42,933 nucleotides of DNA. Origin: a virus. How positions within the stretch are numbered: the stretch's first letter is position 1; each line of letters opens with the position of its first letter. Where the stretch lies: positions 1 through 42,933 of the IMG/VR virus record IMGVR_UViG_3300044641_003781; one strand, written 5' to 3'. The notes under the pieces are model-generated. The model was not told the origin of the DNA. It did not search any database and was given only the letters and a program-made list of their open reading frames with translations. The translations under genes were made by a program, and so were the position numbers. Shown here one piece after another: positions 1-8,731 of this stretch.

Positions 1-127
1 GGGCGCTGCTGGATCAGGTCATTGGCGGCCTGAACCGGGTTGTCCGCCTGGACGGCGATGGGCAGCTCCTCGTCGTCCAGCTGCTCGACGACCGCCAGGC
101 CCACGTCCGCCTCAGGGAGGGAGGGGT
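1..127. repeat. Terminal direct overlap, left copy
   Basis: These 127 bases are identical to 42807-42933. An exact overlap of 127 bases is what a de Bruijn assembler with k=127 leaves at the ends of a circular contig, so it most likely marks a closed (circularly permuted or terminally redundant) assembly, not a biological terminal repeat. It lies inside one open reading frame, which argues against a natural genome end here. Confidence 0.95.
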
Positions 128-1409
128 CGTACTGGGCGTCCCAGATGTCCTCGGTCTTGTCCGCCGAATTGGACGGCAGGGGGGCGCCGGGATCCATGAC
201 CGGCCCGCCGACCGCCATCTCCTGGCTGGGCACCTGAGCGGGTGCGGGCTCAGGTGCGGGTGCGGCGGCCTGGCCGTCGATCTGCTCGCGGGAGGGCATG
301 CCCGCCTGCTTGAGGAAGTCCGCCTCGGCCTGGCGGAAGTCCACAGGTGCAGCAGGTGGCTCTACCGCTGCTGGGGTGAAGGCGGTGGCGCCGGTCTCCG
401 GGTTGGACTGCTCGATCCCGCCGTCTTCGAGCTTCTTGCGCCGGGTCTCTTGCTCCTGCACGGTGCGGGCGCCGCGGCGGGAGCGGGTGACTGCGTTCAG
501 GCCGCCCGAGAGAGCGCCTGCCAGCCCGAAGCTGAACACCGTGTTCGGCACGAAAGCCGCAGCGGCCGCATCGATCCGGTCCATGCCCGGCTTCACCGGG
601 TCGGGGAACTCGGTCCCCAGGACCGCGTTGACCAGGCTGACCGCGCTGCCGTCGGTGTTGTTGTCCAGCGGCGTGGTGAGCGCCTCGTCAGCCGCTGCAC
701 CCATGAACAACCGGGTGGCACCACCGGCAAGGGTCTTGGCCTTGAAGGGATCGAGGAACTGCTCGAGTGCTGCAGCCTTGGGGCCGACAAACGCCACGCC
801 CTTGAGGCCCTGGAGGGCGGCGCCGCCGGCAAGGGCGGTCAGGATCGCAAGCGAGCCGGATGATCGGGCGTCGGCGCCAGACTTCTGCTCCGGCGACATC
901 TGGGAGGGAGGGGTCCGCTCCAGGCCGCGATAGAGAAAGTCCTCTGCGGCATCAATGCCAGAGGCAACCGGCGACGTGGTGTAGTCCGCCTTGGGCTTCC
1001 CTTGCACAAAGCGCTGGTGCGCCTCTATGGCATTGCGGCCGATGTTGGCCGCGGCCCCAGCAGTGCCCAGAACGATATTTGCGCCAATGCCCAGCGACGG
1101 GCCGAGGACGTAGGGACGGGCCCGACCTCCGATTGTTTCCTGGGCCTCCAGCCGGGAATAGGCGCCTGGCAGTGCTGCGACGTTTTGCTGCAGGCGTTGC
1201 ACGGTTCGCTGCGGATTAGCCCTCAGCTGATTGAGCTCGTACCTGGCGTCGTTGGTGAGCTTCTCCCACCAGGACTTCTGCCGAGGCTTGGCCGCAGGCT
1301 TAGACGCAGGCTTGGGCGGGGTCGCGGAGACAAACCCCTCGCCTGCTCCAACGCTGCCAACGCGGACCACCTTCCCGGTGCGGGGATCGCGCTTGTACTC
1401 AACAGGCAT
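1..1409 (-). CDS. Giant internal virion protein, N-terminal part (crosses contig junction)
   Basis: The frame from ATG 1409-1407 is open to base 1. Through the 127-bp overlap it continues in the same frame into the gene ending at 39440, giving one protein of about 1591 residues. This part supplies residues 1 to about 469. It begins MPVEYKRDPRTGKVVRVG, followed by a Pro/Lys/Ala-rich stretch, then Ala/Gly-rich segments (for example LAILTALAGGAALQGL) that could be weakly hydrophobic or membrane-active. The start follows the stop of the gp15-like gene after 3 nt (TGA-ATC-ATG). Position between the gp15-like and gp16-like genes indicates an ejected internal core protein. I checked all in-frame triplets for stops and found none. 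Confidence 0.85.
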   Translation of the reverse strand, partial: MPVEYKRDPRTGKVVRVGSVGAGEGFVSATPPKPASKPAAKPRQKSWWEKLTNDARYELNQLRANPQRTVQRLQQNVAALPGAYSRLEAQETIGGRARPYVLGPSLGIGANIVLGTAGAAANIGRNAIEAHQRFVQGKPKADYTTSPVASGIDAAEDFLYRGLERTPPSQMSPEQKSGADARSSGSLAILTALAGGAALQGLKGVAFVGPKAAALEQFLDPFKAKTLAGGATRLFMGAAADEALTTPLDNNTDGSAVSLVNAVLGTEFPDPVKPGMDRIDAAAAAFVPNTVFSFGLAGALSGGLNAVTRSRRGARTVQEQETRRKKLEDGGIEQSNPETGATAFTPAAVEPPAAPVDFRQAEADFLKQAGMPSREQIDGQAAAPAPEPAPAQVPSQEMAVGGPVMDPGAPLPSNSADKTEDIWDAQYDPSLPEADVGLAVVEQLDDEELPIAVQADNPVQAANDLIQQR

Positions 1410-1412
1410 GAT

Positions 1413-4184
1413 TCAGTTCCCAGAAATGGCTTTGCGAGCAGCGATCAGCGCCTGCCTCACACGGCTGGCACTGAGTGAGGCGTGGTTGCCGGCCGAGTCG
1501 CCGTCGTAGGCGCCCCGCCCGTTCGGGCCTTGAACAGCTGCCCACTCCAGAGACATCTCGCGGTGGGCGCCATTGATGTTGTTGTTGAGGCCCTTGAGGT
1601 AGTCCCGAAGAACAGGGCGCTTGTCGCTGTTGAGGATCAGCCCCCAGAACATCGCGGTCTGGTTGGCGGGGGTCATCGGGGCGTCAGGCGGCAGGCCGGC
1701 CCCCCTGCGGGCCTTGGCCAGAACGCCAGGGGTGAACTGATACGCGCCAACAGCAAAGACCTTGCCCTGGGCCTGCATCCGCTCGACCTGGCCCACGGTC
1801 ATGCCCGTGAGGTTCAGGGTTCCAGCGCTGCCGGTCGTGCCGTAGTTGACGCTGTTCCACCCGCCTTCGCCAGATCTCGTCAGAGAGGCCAGTCCTCCAC
1901 GATCACCAGTCACTTGTCCGCCTCCACCGGCACCGCCGGAATAACGAAGAGAGATCAGGTTCTGCTCGCCCGCATAGGCAGGCCGGCTGCCGGTCAGCGT
2001 GTCGAGCAGCCAGTTGGTTGCAGCCGACAGCGGCGCGTTGCTCAAGGGCTGGCGGGACTGGCGGTTGTCGTCGTAGCCCTTGGACTGATTGCCACGACGC
2101 AGCAGTTGATTCCGGTCGCCGGGGCTCAGCTTGATGTCGCGGGGGTAGAAGTCGGCCTGCTGGATCAGGAACTGCTCTGGGGAGACACCTGCATCACGGG
2201 CGGCCCGCTGCAGTGGCGCAGGCAGGGCCCCGCCGTTGAGCGCCTGGAGCAGCAGATCACTGGTGGCCTTGGCGCCCAGCACGGGCTCCGACTTCCAGCT
2301 CTGCAGCCGCTCCTGGCGGTTGGGCATGTTGTCCAGCTGGCCAGGGTTCACCGGCAACTGGGTGGCCGGCTTCATGCCCGGGGGCGGGGCAGGCTTGGCT
2401 TCAGGCTTGGCGCCACTGCCGCCCGCGACGGTGCGGGGGAACAGCTGCTGGTAGGCCTCCTTGTCCTTGGAGCCGTACTCGTTGATGGCCTGGTTGATCA
2501 CGGCCTGAGCCGCGCGATCACTGAGTTCAGCGCCGGACTTGGTGCGGGCCTCGTCCAGGCGGGCCAGGACGTGGGAGCGGTAGGCATTGAGCTGACGCTG
2601 CGCTGAGCGCTGCGAGTCGGCATCGCCCCACGCCATCACCTGCTCGATGGATCCCAGCCCCCGGAGCGCGGCAGTTTGGAGGTTGGGGTATTCCCGCTCG
2701 AGGTTGGCCTTGATCTTTGCGGTGATCGCTGGGTTGATCAGCTGCCACGGCTGGGACTGGGTTTGGTTGCGCCATTGGGCGTACCGCTTGCGGGCAGCAG
2801 AGCGCTCCTCCTGCGGTAATCCAGGGATCAGGGCCTCGAACTCACGGTCAGCAGTCTTGAGATCACGCTGGCTGCCAAAGGTGCGATCCAACTTGCCCAT
2901 GAACTGCTCAAAGGCATCTGAGTCGTACTGCTGGCCGCGGATGTCCTCGCCGAGCTTGTTGGTCTGAGAGGCCAACTCCAGCTTCTTGGCGAAGCTCAGG
3001 TCCCTGTACTTCTCATCGTTGAGAACCTGCTCAATGGCTGCAGCCTTTTCAGGGCCGTCATCCATCTCAAGCGAGATCTGGGCAATGCGATCGCTGATCT
3101 CGTCGCCAACCGCCTCCTCGACTCGGGCCTGCCGCCGGCGCTGGATCTCGCCGTACTTGTCGTCGGCCTCCATGATGTCGAGGGCATAGGCCGCGCCAGC
3201 GGTGGCGCGAATCCCATTCCCATCCGGAGGCCCGACCGGGACCTTCAGCAGCATGTTGGCCAGGTCTGTCTCCTTGCCAGCCAGCAGCACCTGCCGGGCC
3301 TGTTCGATCGCCTTGCGCTTCATGTCGGTGGCTTCACCGGGGAGGCCCATGCGGCGGGCCTCGTCGTCCAGGTACATCGCCATCGCGGCGATCTGCTGTT
3401 CGACCGGTTGGTTCTGGTTCCTCCAGGTGCGCAGGTTGGCCATCAACTGCGTGGAAGCAGTCCGCCACACCGTGTCCTTCAGGTAGGCGTTGCGGTCCTC
3501 GATCTGCTTGGCAGTGACCTTCTCCCAGGCGCGGTTCACCTGGGGCAGGACGTAGTCGGCAAAGCCGGGCGAGAACTCGTCCAGGCCGTACTTCTGCACG
3601 ATCTGGGCGATCTGGGCGGCCTTGACCTCGTTAATGCGCGGGTCGCCAGGGTCCAGCTGCGCCAGGTCGCCGGCCTGCCTGCGGTAAGCCTGCTCAATCG
3701 CGCCACCGATCTCCGTGCCCGCGATCTGGCTGAGCCTGTTCTGGCGGCCAGCCACACGGAATGGGTTGGCCTGGTCCATCGCCAGGCCGGCGATCGGATC
3801 ACGGGCAGCCACAGCGCGGTTGTCTGCCGCGTACTCGAGGCTGGAAACCTGCATCTGGCGGTTGGCCAGCTGGTAAGCCCGGTAGGCCTCGTTCTGGCCC
3901 TGCCTGTACTCGTTGGAGGCGTAGAGCTGGACGCCACTGCCCAGCGTCTTCGTCAGGTTGACGTTGAAGGCAGACAGCGCATCAGCCAGCTGCGCCCCTG
4001 GGTTGGAGCCGGGAACACTGGGCCGGCCCGGCGTGTTCACCAGGCCGATGGAATCGCCACTCAGGCGTAGTGGCTCCGGCCGGGCCGGGGCAGCGGCATC
4101 AATGCGCCCGGGCTGGATGAAGGATTCGACCGGCCTTGCGGCAGGAACGATGTTTCCGGATGGGAGCTGGTCGTTTCGTGCCAT
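1413..4184 (-). CDS. Internal virion protein, gp15-like, with C-terminal lysozyme-like domain
   Basis: A 923-residue protein in the position of T7 gp15. Residues 1-60 are Pro/Ala-rich and probably flexible; the body (about 70-600) is helical and charged, rich in Gln, Ala and Arg. A Pro-rich linker near 600-640 precedes further helices. The last ~170 residues resemble a lysozyme/transglycosylase-like fold: SLTRSGEGGWNSVNYG carries a candidate catalytic Glu, followed by LTGMTVGQVERMQAQGKVFAVGAYQFTP, the usual 'V-G-x-Y-Q-F' region of phage muralytic domains. In T7 this activity sits in gp16, so the domain has moved. It probably helps local peptidoglycan opening during DNA injection. It lies 6 nt after the gp14-like gene. 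Confidence 0.8.
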   Translation of the reverse strand: MARNDQLPSGNIVPAARPVESFIQPGRIDAAAPARPEPLRLSGDSIGLVNTPGRPSVPGSNPGAQLADALSAFNVNLTKTLGSGVQLYASNEYRQGQNEAYRAYQLANRQMQVSSLEYAADNRAVAARDPIAGLAMDQANPFRVAGRQNRLSQIAGTEIGGAIEQAYRRQAGDLAQLDPGDPRINEVKAAQIAQIVQKYGLDEFSPGFADYVLPQVNRAWEKVTAKQIEDRNAYLKDTVWRTASTQLMANLRTWRNQNQPVEQQIAAMAMYLDDEARRMGLPGEATDMKRKAIEQARQVLLAGKETDLANMLLKVPVGPPDGNGIRATAGAAYALDIMEADDKYGEIQRRRQARVEEAVGDEISDRIAQISLEMDDGPEKAAAIEQVLNDEKYRDLSFAKKLELASQTNKLGEDIRGQQYDSDAFEQFMGKLDRTFGSQRDLKTADREFEALIPGLPQEERSAARKRYAQWRNQTQSQPWQLINPAITAKIKANLEREYPNLQTAALRGLGSIEQVMAWGDADSQRSAQRQLNAYRSHVLARLDEARTKSGAELSDRAAQAVINQAINEYGSKDKEAYQQLFPRTVAGGSGAKPEAKPAPPPGMKPATQLPVNPGQLDNMPNRQERLQSWKSEPVLGAKATSDLLLQALNGGALPAPLQRAARDAGVSPEQFLIQQADFYPRDIKLSPGDRNQLLRRGNQSKGYDDNRQSRQPLSNAPLSAATNWLLDTLTGSRPAYAGEQNLISLRYSGGAGGGGQVTGDRGGLASLTRSGEGGWNSVNYGTTGSAGTLNLTGMTVGQVERMQAQGKVFAVGAYQFTPGVLAKARRGAGLPPDAPMTPANQTAMFWGLILNSDKRPVLRDYLKGLNNNINGAHREMSLEWAAVQGPNGRGAYDGDSAGNHASLSASRVRQALIAARKAISGN

Positions 4185-4190
4185 GAGTGA

Positions 4191-5024
4191 TCAGCCTCCC
4201 GGCTTGCCGCTGTTGGTGAACTGCTGCAGGCCCTGCCAGACGCTGAGCCCCGTGTTCACGCCGCCAAGGATTGCGTTGCCGTAGCCGAGGTTGGTCGCGG
4301 CCTGGCTGGGGCCCGCGCCCGTCATCGAAGGCGGTTGCGGCATCGTCAGCGTCGGCAGCGGCGCGAATGGCTTGATCGGGTCCTGATACGGCTGCATTTG
4401 ATAGAACTGCTGGCTGTTGTATTTGCTCAGGTAGTTCGCAACCTGCCCGGCCTGTTGGCGGGTGTACTGGCGATTGCGGAAGCCCTCGTTGATGTTGCGA
4501 ATGGCCTGCATGTCGCCGATCTGGCGGGCGTAGTCATTCACCAGCCGGTCGATGCTCTGCCCCTCCCGCTCACTGGCGGTGATCGAGGACCGGGCCTTCA
4601 TCCCCTGGTGGATGTACTGGTAGTAGGAGACGGCATCGGCCATCGCCTGCTCGCGGACCCCCTCGCTCAACGCCTGCGCCTGCACGGCGTAGTCGGACAT
4701 CGCGGCAGTCCGGGTTTCCCGGACGACCTTGGCCTGGTTGATGGCCTTTGTCAGCTCGAAGTTCCTGAGCTGATTGACGTAGGCGAGGTTCTGGTTGTAG
4801 TTGACCAGCTCGCCCCAGTAGCGGTACTTGGAGCTGGTGTTGGCGATCCTCGTATTAATCCGCGCCGACCACCTGGCGTACTTGTCGCTGGCTCTTTGGA
4901 AGGCCAGCGCATCCTTGTAGTTCTGCTTGTCCTGGGCGTTCTTGGCTTGGTTGCCGGCTGCGCCGATGCCCATGTTCAGCAGGCCAAGGCCAAGGGCGAT
5001 CCCGTCGTCCCATCCAAATGCCAT
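4191..5024 (-). CDS. Internal virion protein, gp14-like
   Basis: A 277-residue protein beginning MAFGWDDGIALGLGLLNMGIGAAG: a short hydrophobic, glycine-rich N-terminus followed by a long Gln/Ala/Arg-rich helical body (about residues 28-200) and a Pro-rich C-terminus ending in a Gly/Asn-rich tail. Size, composition and place just before the gp15-like gene match T7 gp14, an internal core protein ejected into the outer membrane during infection. The ATG overlaps the previous stop as TGATG, indicating coupled translation. Assignment is by synteny and composition; the family is weakly conserved. Confidence 0.75.
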   Translation of the reverse strand: MAFGWDDGIALGLGLLNMGIGAAGNQAKNAQDKQNYKDALAFQRASDKYARWSARINTRIANTSSKYRYWGELVNYNQNLAYVNQLRNFELTKAINQAKVVRETRTAAMSDYAVQAQALSEGVREQAMADAVSYYQYIHQGMKARSSITASEREGQSIDRLVNDYARQIGDMQAIRNINEGFRNRQYTRQQAGQVANYLSKYNSQQFYQMQPYQDPIKPFAPLPTLTMPQPPSMTGAGPSQAATNLGYGNAILGGVNTGLSVWQGLQQFTNSGKPGG

Positions 5025-5482
5025 CAGTCAGCCTCCCGCTCGAAGTAGCAGAACAGCTGGCTGTAGGGCCCCATCGGCCGAGCCGGATGGATCACGAACC
5101 CCAGCGTCTTGAGCCAACGCATTGATGCCTGGTTCTTGTTGTAGACCCAATTATGAAGAGAGCCCCAATCCACTACACCCCTGTCCACCCAGGCCCGGCC
5201 CTGGGCCAGGAACTGCTTGCGGTGGCTCAGCGTTGAAAGCATCTCGTCCGTCCCCAGCAACCAGACCAAACCCCCCTCCCTCGCAGGCGTGATCCCACAC
5301 AAGCCCACTGGGCGGCCAGTGTCACCCTCGATGCAGAAGGATTCATCGCTGGCCTGCCAGCTGCCGCAGACCGCCTCCCAGGGCGTTTCTCCACCGCTGT
5401 AGAGCACTTCATCCCGGTCGCTCTGGCGCAGGTGCTTGGCCACGAAGCTGGCGCGGATCTCGTTGACCTCAACGAACCTCAT
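5024..5482 (-). CDS. gp13-like protein with acetyltransferase fold
   Basis: About 152 residues from MRFVEVNEIRASFVAKHLRQ. The ATG at 5482 overlaps the stop of the tail tubular protein B gene (ATGA), which favours it over an in-frame start further upstream. The sequence has GNAT-like features: an N-terminal helix, a strand set including PVGLCGITPA and GLVWLLGTDEM, and a C-terminal VYNKNQASMRWLKTLGFVIH stretch typical of the acetyl-CoA-binding end of the fold. Between genes 12 and 14 this corresponds to T7 gp13, whose family is annotated as acetyltransferase-like and is needed for virion assembly. Enzymatic activity is unknown. Confidence 0.75.
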   Translation of the reverse strand: MRFVEVNEIRASFVAKHLRQSDRDEVLYSGGETPWEAVCGSWQASDESFCIEGDTGRPVGLCGITPAREGGLVWLLGTDEMLSTLSHRKQFLAQGRAWVDRGVVDWGSLHNWVYNKNQASMRWLKTLGFVIHPARPMGPYSQLFCYFEREAD

Positions 5483-7989
5483 TGCATTGCCCTCGCTTTG
5501 GCAGTGATCAGGCCAATCCACTCGCAGGTGGAGAACTTGCACGGCTGGGCCGTGTCGTTGTGGATCTCCACCACGCAGTTCTCGCCCTTGGACATCACCG
5601 GGATGGTGAAGACGCCTTCCTGGTAGCGCTTCTCCTCCTCGTTGGTCTGGTAGTTCCAGGCCGATGCACCGAGCTGGCTATCCCTGGCGGCCAGGATCGT
5701 GCCGTCGAACTTGTAGATCGCCGTGGGCCGCCGTTCGGCCAGGACGTGGACCTCGAAGTAGTTGGTTTCGTGGTAGCGGAGCAGGGCCTTGCGGACCTGG
5801 GTTCTGGCCACGTTCGCCGCGGTCCGGCCGCCGCCGGCATCGCGGTAATACTTGAACCGGGTGAACCTGTAGACGAAGTCGTAGGCCTCACCGAAGAACA
5901 CGGCCCCGGCAGACCAATCGCCGTTGGCCGTGATCGTGGTGCCGGTGGTGGCCTCGCCCAGGAGCTGGCCGCCATTGGCATTGGAGTAGGAGCTCCAGGC
6001 CTGGGTCTTGTGCCTGACTGTGTACGGCAGGGTCCAGGTGGTCTTCTTGGTGGTGGCGTTGTAGGTGCCAGCGGCCACGCGGATGGCAGTGGGTGTGTCC
6101 GTGGTGGTGGACACCCAGCGGTCCAGCAGCAACTGGCCGGGCTTGGTGATGCTCTCGGCGGTCTGGTCAGCGACCGGGATCTTCTCGAGCCACACCTCGG
6201 TGCCGTACAGGGCCACGGTGTAAAGCACCTCCTCCACCGCCAGGACCTGCAGCACCTTGTCGGCCCCGCCCAGCTGCCAATGGGACCAGCTGTTCTGGAT
6301 TCGCTCGGCGCCGTTGCCCTGGTTGCGGAAGAAGAACTTGTGCAGGTAGATCCGGTCGGTGTAGCCCGCCTTGTCGCTGATCGCGTACCAGCTGCTGCTC
6401 ACGTCATCAGCGGCGATCTGGAAGATGCCACCAGGGATGTAGGCGCTCACCTGTCGGGTCAAGTCCTGAGCGTCGGCGGCGATCGACGTGCCCGTGCCCT
6501 TGAGCGTGAACTCCCGGAACTTGGTCCAGTCGCCATTGCTCTGGGCAAACACGATCGTCCCGCCCACCTGCACAGGCCGGCAGCGGGTGTCGATCTCGTA
6601 CTGAGTGAGCAGGGTGACGGTGGCCGTTGACGTGGTCAGGGCGTAGTCCCCGGAGCTCAAGCGGAACTGCGCCTGGTCGGAGAACAGCACCAGTTGGTCC
6701 TGGTACGGCACCGCATAACGGAGCACTGATACCCGCGTACCACTGGCGGTGATGTCGATCGGGTCGGAATCCAGGGTGGTGGTGACCGTCTCGGGGAAGA
6801 ACTCAAAGAACTCACCCGGCCGGCTCAAAACCACCGCCTCGTCGGCCAGCAGGCCCAGCCGGTTCCGGAACACAAAGATGTCCTGGATCGGCTTGCCGAT
6901 GAAGGACGGGTCCGGGGCTGTGGCGTAGTCCCCGCAACGGCGGTCGCCCCACTTCTTCAGGACGGTGCCACTGACCGTGCTGCCATTGAGCGGGCCGAAG
7001 TGGAAGGAGCCACTGGGCAGCCGCACCAGGACGTGGGGCATGGTGCTGGCGTTGATCCGGTACTCAGCACCAGGGGCCACGGTTTCAACCCAGGCCCCCT
7101 CGCCGAAGGTGCCGGCCCCGGCCCGGACCTTGAACTCAACGAAGTAGCCGTCCCACTTATTGCCAGGGTCGCCGGTGATTTCGATCTGGTAGCCCTGGGG
7201 CGCAATCGTCGGCAGCTCGGTGAAGGCCTGCACTGAGCTGGTGATGGCCGTGATGTCGGCGTTGGCCCTTGCGTCCGAGGCCGCCAGGGTTATGGCGCTG
7301 GAGCTGGTGAAGTGCAGCACCGAGCCCACACGGGTGATCGTCACGCCTGACACCGAGGCCAGGCCGGTTCTGATGTTTTCCGCGATGTCAGCCGCGGAGA
7401 TCTTCACCTCGGTCACGACGCTGCCGGCCACGATCACGGCAGCCGTTGCGGTCGTCACCTCAACCGTGGTGCCGTTGAGGGTGACCTTGTATTTCTGCCC
7501 GTAGTTGGCGGCCTTGATCCACACCAGGGCCTCGTGGGCTGCAGGCCGGGCCGTCGTGGGCGCCAGCAGGGTGGCATCCATCTGCGGCAACGTCTTGACG
7601 TTGGAGATGAACGTGTAGTCCGCGATCGTCGCGGCCCGGATGTCGCTCTTGGCGCTGACGACGCTGCTTAGGTAGCTGTAGGCGCCCGCCGCAGCCGTGA
7701 CCGTGTACTCAGTTCCAGCCAGGTCGAACACGCGGATCGCGGTCTTGCTGACCACCGCCAGATACTTCTCATCCGAGTCCCGCAGGATCGGGTGGATGTA
7801 GACATCCCCCAGGTCGGTGGTGCTGATCTTGGCCAGCGACTGGCTGGGCTCACGCTTGCGCAGGCCCTCCGACACCGAGGAGACGCCATTGATCTGGATC
7901 TCGCCCTGGCTTGGATCACGCTGGGCGTCCGGCTGCTGGCTAATCCCCTGGATCAGGTTGGGGATGCTGTACGAGAAAAGCTCAGCCAA
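5479..7989 (-). CDS. Tail tubular protein B (nozzle), T7 gp12-like
   Basis: An 836-residue tail protein. The N-terminus, LFSYSIPNLIQGISQQPDAQRD followed by QINGVSSVSEGLRKREPS, is the diagnostic start of T7 gp12-type proteins. The rest is beta-rich. It forms the hexameric nozzle below the gp11-like ring. The reading frame starts with TTG at 7989 and overlaps the end of the gp11-like gene by 8 nt, so translation is probably coupled; no separate ribosome-binding site is evident. Its stop overlaps the gp13-like ATG. Confidence 0.92.
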   Translation of the reverse strand: MAELFSYSIPNLIQGISQQPDAQRDPSQGEIQINGVSSVSEGLRKREPSQSLAKISTTDLGDVYIHPILRDSDEKYLAVVSKTAIRVFDLAGTEYTVTAAAGAYSYLSSVVSAKSDIRAATIADYTFISNVKTLPQMDATLLAPTTARPAAHEALVWIKAANYGQKYKVTLNGTTVEVTTATAAVIVAGSVVTEVKISAADIAENIRTGLASVSGVTITRVGSVLHFTSSSAITLAASDARANADITAITSSVQAFTELPTIAPQGYQIEITGDPGNKWDGYFVEFKVRAGAGTFGEGAWVETVAPGAEYRINASTMPHVLVRLPSGSFHFGPLNGSTVSGTVLKKWGDRRCGDYATAPDPSFIGKPIQDIFVFRNRLGLLADEAVVLSRPGEFFEFFPETVTTTLDSDPIDITASGTRVSVLRYAVPYQDQLVLFSDQAQFRLSSGDYALTTSTATVTLLTQYEIDTRCRPVQVGGTIVFAQSNGDWTKFREFTLKGTGTSIAADAQDLTRQVSAYIPGGIFQIAADDVSSSWYAISDKAGYTDRIYLHKFFFRNQGNGAERIQNSWSHWQLGGADKVLQVLAVEEVLYTVALYGTEVWLEKIPVADQTAESITKPGQLLLDRWVSTTTDTPTAIRVAAGTYNATTKKTTWTLPYTVRHKTQAWSSYSNANGGQLLGEATTGTTITANGDWSAGAVFFGEAYDFVYRFTRFKYYRDAGGGRTAANVARTQVRKALLRYHETNYFEVHVLAERRPTAIYKFDGTILAARDSQLGASAWNYQTNEEEKRYQEGVFTIPVMSKGENCVVEIHNDTAQPCKFSTCEWIGLITAKARAMQ

Positions 7990-8641
7990 TTAACTGCCCT
8001 CCACCGATGCCGCGGAACAGGCCAGTGCCGGGGTTGTAGGTCGGGTAGGGCTTGGTGCCGGGGCCCCCGGTCAGCAGGTTGTATTCCTCGTTCTCGGCCT
8101 CCATCCGCAGCAGCTCGTTGAGCGCCGCCTGCTCGTCCAGGGCCGTGTACTTGAACAGCGAGTCCGAGGACAGCACCCGGTCAGAGAAGACACGGGCAGA
8201 GCGAACCGTCACCCAGCGGTTGAACGGCTCGGGGCAGTCGTCCCACGGCAGCAGGTAGACGACATCAGCCTGAACCTGGGTGATCGCGCTGGGCAGGATG
8301 TAGCTGCGGTTCTCGCGGTCGTAGACCCGCTGCCCCCGCAGCTGGAAGCGGCCGGCCCAGGTGTACGGATCAGGCGACCACCGCACCACGTTGGCCGGAA
8401 CGGAGATGGTGCCGGTGCCGTCCTTCTGGAAGGGGTAGTCCGTCTCGCTGTTCCAGGCCCAGCCCCTGGACTGCCCTTCCTTGTGGAACTCGAGCAGGGT
8501 GCGCTCGGCCACGCGGGCTTCTGCGATCTGCTCGTTCTCGAGGGTTTCAACCGGCGCTTCACCGATGTTCTCGAGGAGGACGTTGACTGCCTCGAGCAAC
8601 GTCGTTCGGCCTGGTGTTGCCGACTGGTTGGCGAGGCCCAT
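7982..8641 (-). CDS. Tail tubular protein A (adaptor), T7 gp11-like
   Basis: A 219-residue protein. The segment LEAVNVLLENIGEAPVETLE, then a helix ending in FHKEGQSRGWAWNSETDYPF, matches the gp11 head-tail adaptor family, whose dodecameric ring sits between portal and nozzle. The ATG at 8641 follows a 14-bp palindromic motif (8648-8661) after only 6 nt, and a terminator closes the capsid transcript just upstream, so this gene probably begins a new transcription unit. No Shine-Dalgarno sequence is visible. Confidence 0.92.
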   Translation of the reverse strand: MGLANQSATPGRTTLLEAVNVLLENIGEAPVETLENEQIAEARVAERTLLEFHKEGQSRGWAWNSETDYPFQKDGTGTISVPANVVRWSPDPYTWAGRFQLRGQRVYDRENRSYILPSAITQVQADVVYLLPWDDCPEPFNRWVTVRSARVFSDRVLSSDSLFKYTALDEQAALNELLRMEAENEEYNLLTGGPGTKPYPTYNPGTGLFRGIGGGQLIG

Positions 8642-8647
8642 CGTCCA

Positions 8648-8661
8648 CTACAGCCATGTAG
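8648..8661 (-). promoter_or_regulatory. 14-bp motif upstream of tail tubular A
   Basis: Reads CTACATGGCTGTAG on the minus strand, 6 nt before the gp11-like ATG and downstream of the capsid terminator. It belongs to the repeated family CTNCANCCCTGYAG, candidate phage RNA polymerase promoters or operators. The end, CTGTAG, resembles the CTATAG at -5 to +1 of the T7 promoter. Confidence 0.55.
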
Positions 8662-8680
8662 CTCTCATGGTACGGGCCAC

Positions 8681-8709
8681 AAAAAAAGGGGCCAGCCGTA
8701 GCTGACCCC
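8681..8709 (-). terminator. Intrinsic terminator after major capsid gene (T-phi position)
   Basis: On the minus strand a 9-bp stem (GGGGTCAGC / GCTGGCCCC, one G-U pair) with a TACG loop is followed by seven T residues: a classical rho-independent terminator. T7 carries its strong T-phi terminator in the same place, between genes 10 and 11, which supports both the call and the gene assignments. It should limit read-through from the capsid gene. Confidence 0.9.
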
Positions 8710-8731
8710 CTGCTTTCTGTCAGTCGAGATC

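Noticed and set aside
40-237. Genes starting at the left contig end on the plus strand
   Set aside because: The minus-strand frame here is continuous with the large gene across the junction, so plus-strand frames are shadows.
1482-2606. 374-residue rightward protein opposite the gp15-like gene
   Set aside because: It lies entirely antisense to a well-supported virion gene and shows the biased composition of a shadow frame; the same applies to other long antisense frames such as 5482-6630, 13602-14918 and 41270-42280.
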